This document shows, in pieces, positions 50,798 to 60,084 of a DNA stretch of 64,000 nucleotides. The stretch's first letter is position 1; every line of letters starts with the position of its first letter. The notes under the pieces were generated by a model. The model did no database searches, had not been told where the DNA came from, and saw only the letters and a program-made list of their open reading frames with translations. Source of the DNA: Methanosarcina barkeri 3 (GTDB lineage: Archaea; Halobacteriota; Methanosarcinia; Methanosarcinales; Methanosarcinaceae). The position numbers and the translations under genes were made by a program. The stretch lies in NCBI RefSeq assembly GCF_000970305.1, contig NZ_CP009517.1, positions 434,001 to 498,000 of the forward strand, written 5' to 3'.

Positions 50798-51523
50798 ATG
50801 GGAATCGCCGATAGAAGGCAAAGAGAAAAGGAACAGCGAAAAACAGAGATTATCGATGCAGCCGAACGTCTCTTTTTTTCTCGAAGTTATGAAGATGTTT
50901 CTATGGAAGACATCGCCCGCGAGGTCGAACTGAATAAGGCTACTATTTATCTATATTTTAAAAATAAGGAGACGCTTTTTGCAACCATTGTACTCCGTGG
51001 TATCCAGATCCTTAAAGAAAAATACACGGAATGCATGGAGAAACAGGTGCCTGGCATTGTCAAGGTAGCTCTGATGGGCCAGGCTTATTACCAGTATGCA
51101 CAGGAATATCCCGATTATCTTCGCATGATTCATTTTTACGGTTCTGAGCGTTTTTCCAAAGAAAACCCGTGTACCGCAGAGATCGGAAAAGGATACGGTA
51201 CTTGCCGTCTGCTCCTGCGGGATGCGATCCGGCAGGGTATCGATGACGGTACAATCCGTGCCGATATCGATCCGTTCCTGACCTCGATGTACCTTATGAT
51301 CTCCTTCATGGGTACCTTGTCAATGGAAAATAAATGGAAACTGGTGATCGAATCGGAGGGTTTCAGCTACGAGCAGTTTGCCAGTGAGTTTTTCCGTTTC
51401 ATCACTCCTGCTATCTCTTCAGGTGAGAACTCTCACAAAATGGATGTCAAAGATTTCGCATCGTTTGGATTTTTTTTAACCGAGCCTTTGGCACCTGAGG
51501 GAAAAAAGAAAGAAAAATCTTAA
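50798..51523 (+). CDS. TetR-family transcriptional regulator
   Basis: A 241-residue regulator with the TetR HTH at the N-terminus: RKTEIIDAAERLFFSRSYED, VSMEDIAREVELNKATIYLY, then YFKNKETLFATIV. The C-terminal part (about 65-200) is a ligand-binding helical domain. GTGGAG precedes ATG 50798. Base composition rises in its middle (51060-51420) compared with its AT-rich surroundings, a hint of transfer. It probably regulates its own operon, including the EFR1 gene. Confidence 0.9.
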   Translation: MGIADRRQREKEQRKTEIIDAAERLFFSRSYEDVSMEDIAREVELNKATIYLYFKNKETLFATIVLRGIQILKEKYTECMEKQVPGIVKVALMGQAYYQYAQEYPDYLRMIHFYGSERFSKENPCTAEIGKGYGTCRLLLRDAIRQGIDDGTIRADIDPFLTSMYLMISFMGTLSMENKWKLVIESEGFSYEQFASEFFRFITPAISSGENSHKMDVKDFASFGFFLTEPLAPEGKKKEKS

Positions 51524-51797
51524 ACTTTTAATTTTTTTTGAATCCAAGGTTGAGTTTTTTGTCTCTATTGAATTTTATAATTTTGATTATCGCCTACTCC
51601 ATATCAAACAGGCGAGTTCAGCCCGATATCATAAGATCGGTTTTGTTCATATATCAATCATATATCAATCATATATCAATCATATATCAATCAGTTACAA
51701 ATTGATCATCAAACAATTGATAGCATGGTTTTTTTCTTTATAATGGCCTGTCTCAAAGTTAATACGGTTAAATCAAATTTTGGGGCAAGCTCATTCG
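51524..51797. repeat. Gap with CATATATCAAT tandem repeat
   Basis: Four copies of the 11-base unit CATATATCAAT at about 51648-51693. The end of the gap (51741 on, GGCCTGTCTCAAAG) resembles an end of the GAGCCTATC element family. Confidence 0.6.
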
Positions 51798-52226
51798 TTA
51801 ATTACACAATTTCCCACCCTGTAGCGTTTCCGAGAAGAAAAGACCTTGAACTAAGTTTTCAAAAAACCGACATGACTCATTAACACCAACATACTGCCTG
51901 TCATTCTTAAAAATTGTGTCATTATTTGTTCCTATCTTTATTTTGGAACCATCTCTCTGATAAAATGTGCACATCGTATCTGCAGGTCCACCATTAGCTT
52001 CTCCAAAATGAAAACTTAATACTTTCACAACATTGACAGCTTTCTCAATATCTTCATTATTAGTAAGAGTAATGGTTTTGTTTTCCTGCATAATTTGCAC
52101 AGATACGATATTCGTTTTTTCCAGTTCTTGAGCAACAGGCAAACCATGTACAAGATAAAAATATGCCAGTAAAATAATAGTTGTAATAACAAATGGAATT
52201 ATAAAATTTGTAACCTTTTTGGTCAT
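51798..52226 (-). CDS. Membrane-anchored hypothetical protein, 142 aa
   Basis: A single N-terminal membrane helix (about 9-27, FIIPFVITTIILLAYFYLVH) and an external domain of about 110 residues: NIVSVQIMQENKTITLTNNE, DIEKAVNVVKVLSFHFGEAN and MCTFYQRDGSKIKIGTNNDT. This resembles small DUF5301-type secreted proteins of Firmicutes, but I cannot confirm that. Cys110-region and Cys141 may form a disulfide. No partner gene. Confidence 0.55.
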   Translation of the reverse strand: MTKKVTNFIIPFVITTIILLAYFYLVHGLPVAQELEKTNIVSVQIMQENKTITLTNNEDIEKAVNVVKVLSFHFGEANGGPADTMCTFYQRDGSKIKIGTNNDTIFKNDRQYVGVNESCRFFENLVQGLFFSETLQGGKLCN

Positions 52227-52455
52227 GTTATTTTAACTCCGTTATATTTTGTAAAGATTTCACTGGCATTTAACACCATTGATACAGTATCTCTGAACTC
52301 AAGTTATAGGATAAAAAAGGCCTGGCACACAGCAAGTCCGATGAACATCCTGAAAATGATACTGAAAATGATACTGAAAATGATAAAAATAATTAAAAAA
52401 GGTTACAGCAGAAAGAATAAAACTCTGAGTTGAAAATTGACTTCTCAATCTTGCT
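52227..52455. other. Short gap with GATACTGAAAAT repeat
   Basis: GATACTGAAAAT is repeated three times at about 52357-52384. No gene. Confidence 0.45.
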
Positions 52456-53334
52456 TTAAACTTCCAGCCCTTCTTCTTTAAGGAAATGGTCAATCAGTTT
52501 TCTCGCAATGCTTATTTTTCCAGGCAGATCAGGCAGGTTTTCGACCGAAAACCATCTTGCATCCTCGATTTCGAACCCATCTGGCTGGATATCACCGGAA
52601 TCGTACTCTGCAGTAAACCCGATCATAAGAGAATTAGGAAACGGCCAGGCCTGTGTTTCGAAATAATTGATATTTTTGACCTTAATTCCAACTTCTTCTC
52701 TGATTTCCCTCACTACCGCATCTTCGGCTGATTCTCCAGGTTCAACAAAACCGGCTATCAAACCGTACCTTCCTGTCGGAAAATTCGGGGACCTTGCAAG
52801 TAAAATCTCATGCTCTTTTCGGATAAGTACGATCACGGCAGGAGAGATTCTAGGATAGAAAAGCTCACCGCAGTCAGGGCACTCCTTACCTCTCTCTCCG
52901 GGTTTTTGCACAGTCTTTGTCCCGCAGCGGCTGCAATACTGGTTAGTTCTATCCCATTCCATAATCTGGACGGCTTTATTCACCAGCGCAAAACACTTCT
53001 CATTCAATTCCGAATAAGCTTGCCTGAGATCTGCAAATTTCATTCCCTCAGGTGCCTGTGCGTCTTCAGGAAGTTCCACGGAATAACAATGGGTTCCATC
53101 AAGAGTTCCAAGATATTGTTCCCGATTTCCCGAAAGCCCGATTTCTCCAAGGTTTAGCAGTTTTGGAATTGCTCCTGGATTTTTATTAAGCTTGATTAGA
53201 ATCTCTCGGCCCCGAAAAATGAACCAGAGTGCTTTTTCCGTCCTGTTGGCTGGCGGCTCGATGCCTATGATAAATTCCGGGAAGAATTCCGGGCAAGTGT
53301 GACTTTCCCTGTCTACTGGGGTCATAATGTTCAT
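52456..53334 (-). CDS. nudC: NADH pyrophosphatase NudC
   Basis: A 292-residue Nudix enzyme that splits NADH into NMNH and AMP (and removes NAD caps from RNA in bacteria). The zinc ribbon has Cys134, Cys137, Cys152 and Cys155. The Nudix box runs from GFVEPGESAEDAVVREI to REEVGI (195-217), and the NADH-specific motif follows as TQAWPFPNSLM (about 226-236; usual SQPWPFPxS). The start MNIMTPVDRESHTCPEFF is uncertain by a few residues. Monocistronic. Confidence 0.93.
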   Translation of the reverse strand: MNIMTPVDRESHTCPEFFPEFIIGIEPPANRTEKALWFIFRGREILIKLNKNPGAIPKLLNLGEIGLSGNREQYLGTLDGTHCYSVELPEDAQAPEGMKFADLRQAYSELNEKCFALVNKAVQIMEWDRTNQYCSRCGTKTVQKPGERGKECPDCGELFYPRISPAVIVLIRKEHEILLARSPNFPTGRYGLIAGFVEPGESAEDAVVREIREEVGIKVKNINYFETQAWPFPNSLMIGFTAEYDSGDIQPDGFEIEDARWFSVENLPDLPGKISIARKLIDHFLKEEGLEV

Positions 53335-53578
53335 AATTATTGTTTTTTGTTCTATATATGATTACAGGAAAATTTTTGTTTAGGAGCATTTTATTTCAGG
53401 AGTATTTATACTCAAAAGCTTTGAGATCTGCCATAACCCTTTTTCATTTTTTGAGATAAGCTTCCTGCCGGAACATACAAAATTTTAATGAAAATAGTAA
53501 AGTAGTAAAATTAACAGCTGTATTAAGTAAATAAGTTATACACATTCTATTAAGTGAGTAAAGTCATATACAATTCTA

Positions 53579-53989
53579 TTAAGTGAGTAAAGCTATATAT
53601 GACCCTAATATAAAATTTACCAGCCATAAAACTAAAAGAGTTTGCATATTAGCTTTAGTTTTCCATCTCCTTTTAATTTTCCAGCTTCTTCTGTTAATCA
53701 CAACAACAAATCCCAGAAGTAAAATTACAATTCCTATTAAAGAGTGGATTAAAATTACAGAAGAAACTGTTTGTGAAACTATAATATCATATGTAAAATT
53801 AATCATATATGGGACGGATAAGACAACTAACAAATATCCGAATGTAGATATAATATCATGTCTGTTTAATTTTTCTTTATTCAATTTTCCTATCCTTAAT
53901 ATGATGAACCCAGTTACGATAAGTATCAAGGCTATTTTTTGTAGATTAAAAGAAATTAACATGGACTCATAAGTGTTTATTCCTGACAT
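53579..53989 (-). CDS. Four-helix membrane protein
   Basis: A 136-residue protein with four membrane helices (about 15-32, 47-64, 72-97, 115-135) and a basic loop RRSWKIKRRWKTKAN before the last. The arrangement, with single His in helices 2-3 (NRHDIIST, LIHSLIGI), is like small haem-binding or DUF420-type proteins, but no clear match. A plus-strand frame over the same span is antisense without coding character. Function unknown. Confidence 0.55.
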   Translation of the reverse strand: MSGINTYESMLISFNLQKIALILIVTGFIILRIGKLNKEKLNRHDIISTFGYLLVVLSVPYMINFTYDIIVSQTVSSVILIHSLIGIVILLLGFVVVINRRSWKIKRRWKTKANMQTLLVLWLVNFILGSYIALLT

Positions 53990-54311
53990 TTTTTTCTCCC
54001 CATAGTGACTATACTATAGGAGATATAAAAAACAATCTTAATGTGGCATATTTAACAACAGACAATATTTTCTTAGTCAAACTTTTTAAGAAATGGTGCG
54101 AATATAGCTCGTTGCCGCACTATTTGCAGTTGAGTACACCAGTGCAAATTTGATTTCTAACTGTGAATCAGGCTGACGGTTTTTATTCCCGGAGGATCTC
54201 AAATTAGCTTTGAAGTAATTCTGTGTTGACAAAAGATATATATGATAAATATAATTCCTGTTTTTCATTTTCAAAAGGGAATTACGTCACGGGCAGCAGA
54301 AGATAGATAAC
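53990..54311. other. Intergenic region, possible decayed minus-strand frame
   Basis: Divergent upstream region of the membrane protein and azlC. A minus-strand frame (54086-54274) encodes QPDSQLEIKFALVYSTANSA, which may be a gene remnant, but nothing supports it as a gene. CCCGGAGGATCTC at 54189-54201 is unexplained. Confidence 0.3.
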
Positions 54312-55172
54312 ATGGCCAGAAACGGAGAGAAGAAAAAAGGGGCAGGCGACCAGAACAAAGATCTTTTTACCATCGCCTTCAAAACTACAATTCCTGTGCT
54401 TCTTGGGTACATACCTCTCGGAATGGCTTTTGGATTTCTGCTTGACGGTGCAGGATATCACTGGATCTATGCTTTTATTATGAGCCTTTTTGTCTATGCA
54501 GGCTCAGGGCAGTTTCTGGCAGTAGCTCTACTTTCTGCAGGTGCAGGATTAACCGAGTTTGCCATAGCCACATTGCTTCTGAACTTCAGGCACGCTTTTT
54601 ACGGGCTGTCTCTGCTTGAAAAGTTCTCCGGGATCGGCAGAGTTAAACCTTACCTGATCTTTGCGCTGACCGACGAAACATATGCTCTCCTGACCACAAC
54701 TGATGTCCCGCAGAGCAGCTCGAAATCAAAGTTTTACTTTTATATTGCAGCCCTTGACCACCTGTACTGGATCGCAGGTTCGGTTCTGGGAGCTGCACTT
54801 GGCTCTGTCCTGGATCTTAATCTTGATGGCATGAGTTTCGTGCTGACTGCGCTTTTTGTGGTGCTGACCATAGAGCAGTACTTTAGTTCAGAGGCCCGCT
54901 TTCCGTTCATAGCTGCAGTCGGTGCAGGAGCGCTTTCTCTTATTCTGTTTAGTTCTGACAATATGTTGCTTGCCTCAATCATTCTCGGAACGCTGATCCT
55001 GATTGGCAGGGAAAAGTCAATACAGAGAACACAAAAAAAGCAGGAAATGCAGAAAATACAGATAACGGAGAAGAGCCAGAAAATACAGGGAGTTTTAGAA
55101 ATACAGAATGGAATTCGGTCGATTGACACATCTATACAGCCTGTTGAGGACAAAATCAAGGAGGAAAACTGA
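54312..55172 (+). CDS. azlC: AzlC-family branched-chain amino acid exporter, large subunit
   Basis: A 286-residue membrane protein of the AzlC family, which with AzlD exports branched-chain amino acids and analogues. Core motifs are PVLLGYIPLGMAFGFLLDGA (about 25-44), YAGSGQFLAVALLSAGAG, NFRHAFYGLSLLEKF and FALTDETYALLT. After about residue 236 there is an unusual polar tail with QKKQEMQKIQITEKSQKIQG repeats, probably cytoplasmic. It overlaps azlD by one base (TGATG). The start ATG 54312 has only a weak ribosome site. Confidence 0.9.
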   Translation: MARNGEKKKGAGDQNKDLFTIAFKTTIPVLLGYIPLGMAFGFLLDGAGYHWIYAFIMSLFVYAGSGQFLAVALLSAGAGLTEFAIATLLLNFRHAFYGLSLLEKFSGIGRVKPYLIFALTDETYALLTTTDVPQSSSKSKFYFYIAALDHLYWIAGSVLGAALGSVLDLNLDGMSFVLTALFVVLTIEQYFSSEARFPFIAAVGAGALSLILFSSDNMLLASIILGTLILIGREKSIQRTQKKQEMQKIQITEKSQKIQGVLEIQNGIRSIDTSIQPVEDKIKEEN

Positions 55173-55510
55173 TGCTGGACACTCTTCAAATGCTCATAAC
55201 CGTTGCAGTCATAGCGCTTGCAACCTTTACAACAAGAGCTCTTCCTTTTCTGTTTTTTGGCTCAAGAGAACCACCTGCAATGCTTGCGGTTATCGAGAAA
55301 AATTTGCCTCCTATGATTCTCCTGCTGCTTGTTATCTACTGCCTCAAAGACGTTCAATGGCTTACAGCTCCTTACGGAATCCCGGAACTGTTCACCATAG
55401 GTGTCGTTGCCGGGCTGCACTTCTGGAAAAGAAATGCCATGCTCAGCATCTTTACAGGGACAGTGCTTTATATGGTACTCGTGCAGTTTAACTTTTTTTC
55501 GTTTCTCTGA
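55172..55510 (+). CDS. azlD: AzlD-family small subunit
   Basis: A 112-residue membrane protein with four helices, the partner of AzlC. The motifs FTTRALPFLFFGSREPPAML (about 18-37) and LPPMILLLLVIYCLKDV (about 44-60) are typical. GGAGGAAAACTG before ATG 55172 is a strong ribosome site inside the end of azlC, so the two are translated together. Confidence 0.9.
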   Translation: MLDTLQMLITVAVIALATFTTRALPFLFFGSREPPAMLAVIEKNLPPMILLLLVIYCLKDVQWLTAPYGIPELFTIGVVAGLHFWKRNAMLSIFTGTVLYMVLVQFNFFSFL

Positions 55511-55731
55511 CTTTTTCTCTTGCCTTCATAATCCGATTTCTTTGTCTTCCCTCTGACAAAAATCTCCTGTTTTTCTCTGATATAGGGGTATGTTTCCAAA
55601 TTCTTCATATATCGGGATTCGGTTAAAGCTGCATTCTGTTAAAAGCCGAAAATCTATTAAAAAAGCCAACTGAAAAAAACAAAAATATTTATACACATTA
55701 ATAATAATGCTTCTACAACAAGTGACCTTAT

Positions 55732-56589
55732 ATGAATGAGAAAAAAATTGATGTGTCTTTACTTAAAAGTAAAGGATTCCTGCCTCAGAAGCAGGAAAAT
55801 ATGTTTTCTATGCGGCTGAAGGTTGTGAGTGGGAATCTGGATGCCGAAGAACTGCGGGCAATTGCGGACGCGGCCGAAAAATATGGCTCCGGTTACATTC
55901 ACATAACCTCAAGACAGCAGATCGAGGTTCCTTTTGTTAAACTTGAAGATGCGGAAGCAGCAAACGAAGAACTTGAAAAGCAGGGTATTTTTGGAGGTTC
56001 TGCCGGAAAAAGGGTAAGAGCTGTGGTTGCCTGCCAGGGAGACAGGGTTTGCAGGAACGGGTTAATTAACTGCGAGAGCATAGCATGCAGGATCGATGAA
56101 AAATATTTCGGGGAATCTGTCCCCAAAAAGCTCAAAATTGCAGTAACAGGTTGCCCTTCAGCCTGCGTAAGGCCTCAGGAAAATGATTTTGGAGTCATGG
56201 GTACTGTAAGGCCCAAAACCATCGGGGAAAATTGTGTCGGCTGCAAGCGCTGTGAAAAGGCTTGTAAGGTGGGAGCAGTAAAAGTTCTGGAAGATAAAGC
56301 CTTTATAAATACCGAAAAATGCATCCTCTGCGGAGCATGTATTGCAGCCTGTCGGAAAGATGCCCTGAGGGCAGAAAAAACCGGATGCACAATCTTTGTA
56401 GGGGGCAAGGCAGGACGTCAGCCCATGCAAGGGATAAAGCTCCTTGAGCTTGCAGACGAGGAACAGTTGTTCTCAGTTCTTGAAAAAACCTTTAAGTATT
56501 ACAGGAGAGAAGGCCTTGATGGGGAAAGGTTAGGAGAACTCATTGACAGGCTTGGTATTGACAAATACAGGGAAGAAGTCCTTTCCTGA
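55732..56589 (+). CDS. Dsr-like sulfite/nitrite reductase-family protein with two [4Fe-4S] clusters
   Basis: A 285-residue member of the short Dsr-LP group of methanogens. Residues 25-75 form the ferredoxin-like half (SGYIHITSRQQIEVPFV). The sirohaem-cluster ligands are Cys101, Cys107, Cys141 and Cys145 (CQGDRVC ... CPSAC). A ferredoxin insert follows with Cys168-171-174-178 and Cys197-200-203-207. The larger Fsr enzyme reduces sulfite with F420; the role of these short proteins is unresolved, possibly sulfite or nitrite reduction or sirohaem handling. Monocistronic with a TATA-like ATTTATACACATTAA about 40 bases upstream. Confidence 0.85.
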   Translation: MNEKKIDVSLLKSKGFLPQKQENMFSMRLKVVSGNLDAEELRAIADAAEKYGSGYIHITSRQQIEVPFVKLEDAEAANEELEKQGIFGGSAGKRVRAVVACQGDRVCRNGLINCESIACRIDEKYFGESVPKKLKIAVTGCPSACVRPQENDFGVMGTVRPKTIGENCVGCKRCEKACKVGAVKVLEDKAFINTEKCILCGACIAACRKDALRAEKTGCTIFVGGKAGRQPMQGIKLLELADEEQLFSVLEKTFKYYRREGLDGERLGELIDRLGIDKYREEVLS

Positions 56590-57123
56590 GTCTTGTGGAA
56601 CTCCTTAATTTCAACCTAAATGGCTTACAGTTTCTTTGTTTATGTTAGCACTTTTAATTTATTTTTTTTATTTGAGAACCTATCCTGAAACTCCTGTAAC
56701 CTCATTATTACTTACTGCTAACATTACAATTTCAAAGTGTATTTCTTTTATTCATATTTTGTAAGTATTTTCTTACAAGATTTTGGTTTCCTTTTAACGG
56801 AAGCTATATTTATAAGTTTAATATCAGTATGTTTGATATTTTCAGATTTAATATTTGTAAGCTTAATACAGTATATTTAATATTTGTAGGTTTAATATTT
56901 CATTTAACATAGATTTAATTATAATTTAACTCAGATTTAGTTATCATTTAAGATGCACTCAGCTTTAACCGCATATAACTATAATCGCACTTAACTATAA
57001 TCATACTTAACTGCACTTTACTTTAGTTGCAATTCAGCAACAGCACTTTACTTCACGAGTGATTGATTGAAGTTTTACCTAAACGTAATTGACATATTAA
57101 ATCATACTCAGGAGCAGTAACTA
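56590..57123. other. AT-rich region before htpX with two repeat tracts
   Basis: No gene. TTTAATATTTGTA(A/G)G-type units occur four times at about 56815-56905, and AACTATAATC(G/A)CACTT-type units three times at about 56965-57020. A GAACCTATCCTGAAACTCC at 56674-56692 resembles the ends of the inverted-repeat element family. Confidence 0.55.
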
Positions 57124-58008
57124 ATGAAACGAAAGTGGGAACGGGATTTAGGACTTCAGGGACGGATGATTTTCACGATGTTTCTTCTGGCAGCAGTTTA
57201 CCTTTTTTTCCTGGCGTTTCTTTCGTACAACGGGACTCCACCGGTATTTATGATGCTTTTTGTAGGCTCTTTCATGGCCATCCAGTACTTTTATTCGGAC
57301 AGGCTGGTACTGTGGTCAACCGGCGCACAGATCGTTTCTGAAAACGAAGCCCCACAACTGCATGGGATAATTACACGGCTCTGCGCAATAGCTGATCTCC
57401 CAAAACCTAAGGTGGCAATTGTCAGGACTCAGGTTCCGAATGCTTTTGCAACGGGCAGGAACCAGAACAACGCTGTTGTTGCAGTTACGACAGGAATTTT
57501 GGATAAACTCTCTCCAGCCGAACTCGAGGCCGTGCTTGCTCACGAACTTACTCATGTAAAAAATAGGGATATGGCTGTCATGACAATTGCCAGTTTCATC
57601 TCAACCCTGGCTTTTTACTTTGTCCGTAATATTATCTACTTTGGAGGTATGGGAGGAGACCGGAGAAAAGATGGCGGAGGCATTTTGCTTGTCTGGTTAG
57701 TTTCACTTGCGGTCTGGGTTGTCAGTTTTCTACTTACTCGGGCCCTTTCCCGCTACAGGGAATATGCTGCAGACAGGGGTGCAGCCGTTATTACCGGACA
57801 GCCGTCGAACCTTGCATCAGCTCTAATGAAGATAAGCGGAGTCATGTCCAGAGTCCCGAGCGAAGACCTCAGGTCAGTAGAAGGAATGAATGCCTTTTTC
57901 ATCATCCCCGCAATCTCGGGTTCGTCCATTATGGATGTTTTTTCCACTCACCCCTCTGTGGAAAAAAGAATAGCCAAGCTTGAAAAAATGCAGCAGGATC
58001 TGGGCTAA
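57124..58008 (+). CDS. htpX: Membrane zinc metalloprotease HtpX
   Basis: A 294-residue M48 protease that degrades damaged membrane proteins. Two N-terminal helices (about 17-34, 38-54), the zinc motif HELTH (140-144) within AVLAHELTHVKNRDM, two more helices (about 151-168, 182-200) and the third ligand region YREYAADRGAA (Glu in EYAAD) are present. AGGAGCAG is upstream of ATG 57124. It is followed 128 bases later by the PspAB-like gene, an association known in archaea and actinobacteria and linked to membrane stress. Confidence 0.93.
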   Translation: MKRKWERDLGLQGRMIFTMFLLAAVYLFFLAFLSYNGTPPVFMMLFVGSFMAIQYFYSDRLVLWSTGAQIVSENEAPQLHGIITRLCAIADLPKPKVAIVRTQVPNAFATGRNQNNAVVAVTTGILDKLSPAELEAVLAHELTHVKNRDMAVMTIASFISTLAFYFVRNIIYFGGMGGDRRKDGGGILLVWLVSLAVWVVSFLLTRALSRYREYAADRGAAVITGQPSNLASALMKISGVMSRVPSEDLRSVEGMNAFFIIPAISGSSIMDVFSTHPSVEKRIAKLEKMQQDLG

Positions 58009-58136
58009 CCTGATGTACTGGCAAAATTCCGGTCACAGGAAGAATTCTGGTCATGATATCTCATTTAACAGGACACTAATTAAGAAAACGGATTAACAAT
58101 ACGAATTAAGGACACGAATTAAAAAGGAGAGACTAA

Positions 58137-58736
58137 ATGGGTCTTCGCGATTTTGTGGACGCAATTCTCGGTAAGAGTACACTTCCAAAAGCAAAAAGTG
58201 AGAAACTATTTGCAATGTCTACAGCCAGTATCACTCTGGAAAGCAATCTTGGCCTGAAGCCCTCAGGATCGGCAGGGATATGTTTTAAGCCAATAGGGGC
58301 TTCAGCATACGAATCTGCACGAAAGGAAATTCAGGAGCTTCTGGAGTACAGTTCAAAGGAAACGGAAACCGAGTTCAGGCTGGAAAAAGACGAATTCAAT
58401 TTTCTGTGGGCTATTTTTAAAGACCCGGACTTTGAAGACCTTGTTGCAAATATTCACCTTGTAAGTGAAACCCTTGAAGAACATGGCTTTGGCGGGCAAC
58501 TTCTCTGCGCTATTTACAGGTTTGACAGCGAACCCGAAGCTGGAAACTCTAGCCGTGGAAAAGCTGTTTACTGGATCTACAATTTTAAACAGGGAACTTA
58601 TTACCCCTTTGTCCCACTTTCCGGCAAGCAGAGAGACAATCCTTTTGAGTTTAAGTTAAGGGCGGAAATGGAAAGAGAAATGCCTATCGAAGAAAATGTT
58701 GAAAAGTGGTATCCCCTTTGGGGAATTCCATTCTAA
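58137..58736 (+). CDS. pspAB: PspA-associated protein PspAB
   Basis: A 199-residue soluble protein, MGLRDFVDAILGKSTLPKAK, SAGICFKPIGASAYESARKE, FLWAIFKDPDFEDLVANIHL and a C-terminal WIYNFKQGTYYPFVPL ... RDNPFEFKLR. This is the pattern of PspAB, found beside HtpX and phage-shock proteins. AAGGAG is eight bases upstream of ATG 58137. No PspA gene is in the window. A role in sensing or repairing membrane damage is known only from co-occurrence. Confidence 0.85.
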   Translation: MGLRDFVDAILGKSTLPKAKSEKLFAMSTASITLESNLGLKPSGSAGICFKPIGASAYESARKEIQELLEYSSKETETEFRLEKDEFNFLWAIFKDPDFEDLVANIHLVSETLEEHGFGGQLLCAIYRFDSEPEAGNSSRGKAVYWIYNFKQGTYYPFVPLSGKQRDNPFEFKLRAEMEREMPIEENVEKWYPLWGIPF

Positions 58737-58831
58737 AAAACTGCAACGCCGAGAAGTTCAATTTATTTTATAAATTATTTTTTCTTTGATTTTTAATCAA
58801 GTTTACTCAACTTAATCCTTCATAACCAATC

Positions 58832-58964
58832 AGGTTTTGATCAATTTCAAGTTTTGGTCAGTTTCAGTTTTTGGTCAGTTTCAGTTTTTGGTCAGTTTCA
58901 GTTTTTGGTCAGTTTCAGTTTTTGATTAGTTCTAGGTTTTGATCAGTTTCAGATTTTGATCAAG
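58832..58964. repeat. 17-bp tandem repeat TTTTGGTCAGTTTCAG
   Basis: About seven copies of TTTTGGTCAGTTTCAG(T), the last ones running into the 3' end of the pfkB-like gene, where they encode part of its LNLSLIKI tail. This shows how these repeats can intrude into coding sequence. Confidence 0.85.
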
Positions 58965-59956
58965 CTAAGGTTTAATCCTTGAGCTTTGAGTTCTTCCATT
59001 AGCTCTTTTGAATATTCGGGCACCGCACCTGATTTTGATGCAACATATGTTCCAAGAATGCAGGCAATTGAAGCGGCTTTTGAAACTCCGTATCCTGAGA
59101 GATATGTGTAAAGAAAACCTGCGGAAAAGGCATCTCCGGCTCCGACGGTGTCTGCAACTTCGACAGGAGTGGTTCCTACTTCCTCATAAACTCCTTTATG
59201 GTAAACCGCAGCTCCTCTGGGCCCTCTTGAGATACAGATAACGGAAATTTCAGGATAATTTTCGGTAATTAGGTGGCAGAAAGCTTTGTAAGAAGTAAAA
59301 GGTTTGCAGGTGCCGGCAGTGCTGGAAAGGAAGCTGGAAATAATTGAGGCTTCTTCCTCATTCAGCTTCAAAATCGTTGTGTGTTTGAGCGAAGACAGTA
59401 TCCATTCTTTTTTGTAATTTTCTGTCCTCAGGTTTACATCATAGAAGAAATATTTTGCTTTTATTTCCGAAAACAGCCTTTGAAGGGTTTTTCGGTTTTC
59501 TTCCGATCTCTGGGCAAGGGTCCCGAAACAAAAAACCTCCCATTCTTCCTTTGAAAGAGCCTCAAACTCTTTTTCGTCCGGCGTAATCTCATCCCAGGCA
59601 ACACCTTTGTTAATCTTGAAAACCGGGATTCCTTCAGCCTGAAGTTCGACAGTAACCGTTCCTGTGGGCCTCTTTTTATCAATTAAGATGTAAGAAATGT
59701 CAATTCCCATTGCTTCAGCCTGGGAAAGTAGTTTTTTTCCGAGTTGATCCCTTCCGACCGCCGTGATTACAGCCGGTTTTGCTCCCAATTTTGCAAGGTG
59801 GGCTGCAAGGTTCAACGGAGCTCCTCCAAGGTGGGCTGAACCTTTGATAATATCAAAAAGGGCTTCCCCGAAAGTAAGGGCTTTAATTGGCTTAATGTGG
59901 AGGGGGTGAGAATTTTCATTCATCAATACGGTATATTGACTCATGAGTGATAACAC
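58949..59956 (-). CDS. PfkB-family sugar kinase (fructokinase-like)
   Basis: A ribokinase-fold kinase of about 335 residues that phosphorylates a sugar or nucleoside with ATP. N-terminal signature GSAHLGGAPLNLAAHLAKLG (about 35-54), the lid and AVGRDQLGKKL, DVNLR (about 174-178), and the C-terminal anion-hole motif DTVGAGDAFSAGFLY (about 268-282, catalytic Asp in AGD). The group with GGAPxN is mostly fructokinases. GTG 59956 (after AGGT) is the longest plausible start; ATG 59944 is the alternative. Substrate not settled. Confidence 0.88.
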   Translation of the reverse strand: MLSLMSQYTVLMNENSHPLHIKPIKALTFGEALFDIIKGSAHLGGAPLNLAAHLAKLGAKPAVITAVGRDQLGKKLLSQAEAMGIDISYILIDKKRPTGTVTVELQAEGIPVFKINKGVAWDEITPDEKEFEALSKEEWEVFCFGTLAQRSEENRKTLQRLFSEIKAKYFFYDVNLRTENYKKEWILSSLKHTTILKLNEEEASIISSFLSSTAGTCKPFTSYKAFCHLITENYPEISVICISRGPRGAAVYHKGVYEEVGTTPVEVADTVGAGDAFSAGFLYTYLSGYGVSKAASIACILGTYVASKSGAVPEYSKELMEELKAQGLNLSLIKI

Positions 59957-60084
59957 TTTGACCTGTGAATACCATGCAGAGCTTGAGTGATCTAAAAAAG
60001 AATGTTGGTCATTGAAGATTCCACCTGAGTTTTATTAATATTTTATATTCTTGAGGTTACACCAGTGTCGAGTCAACCGTAAAA

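Noticed and set aside
53583-53972. 129-codon plus-strand frame
   Set aside because: Antisense to a better minus-strand membrane protein gene; no ribosome site.
55108-55491. 127-codon plus-strand frame over azlC/azlD junction
   Set aside because: Overlaps two well-supported genes in another frame and has poor composition.
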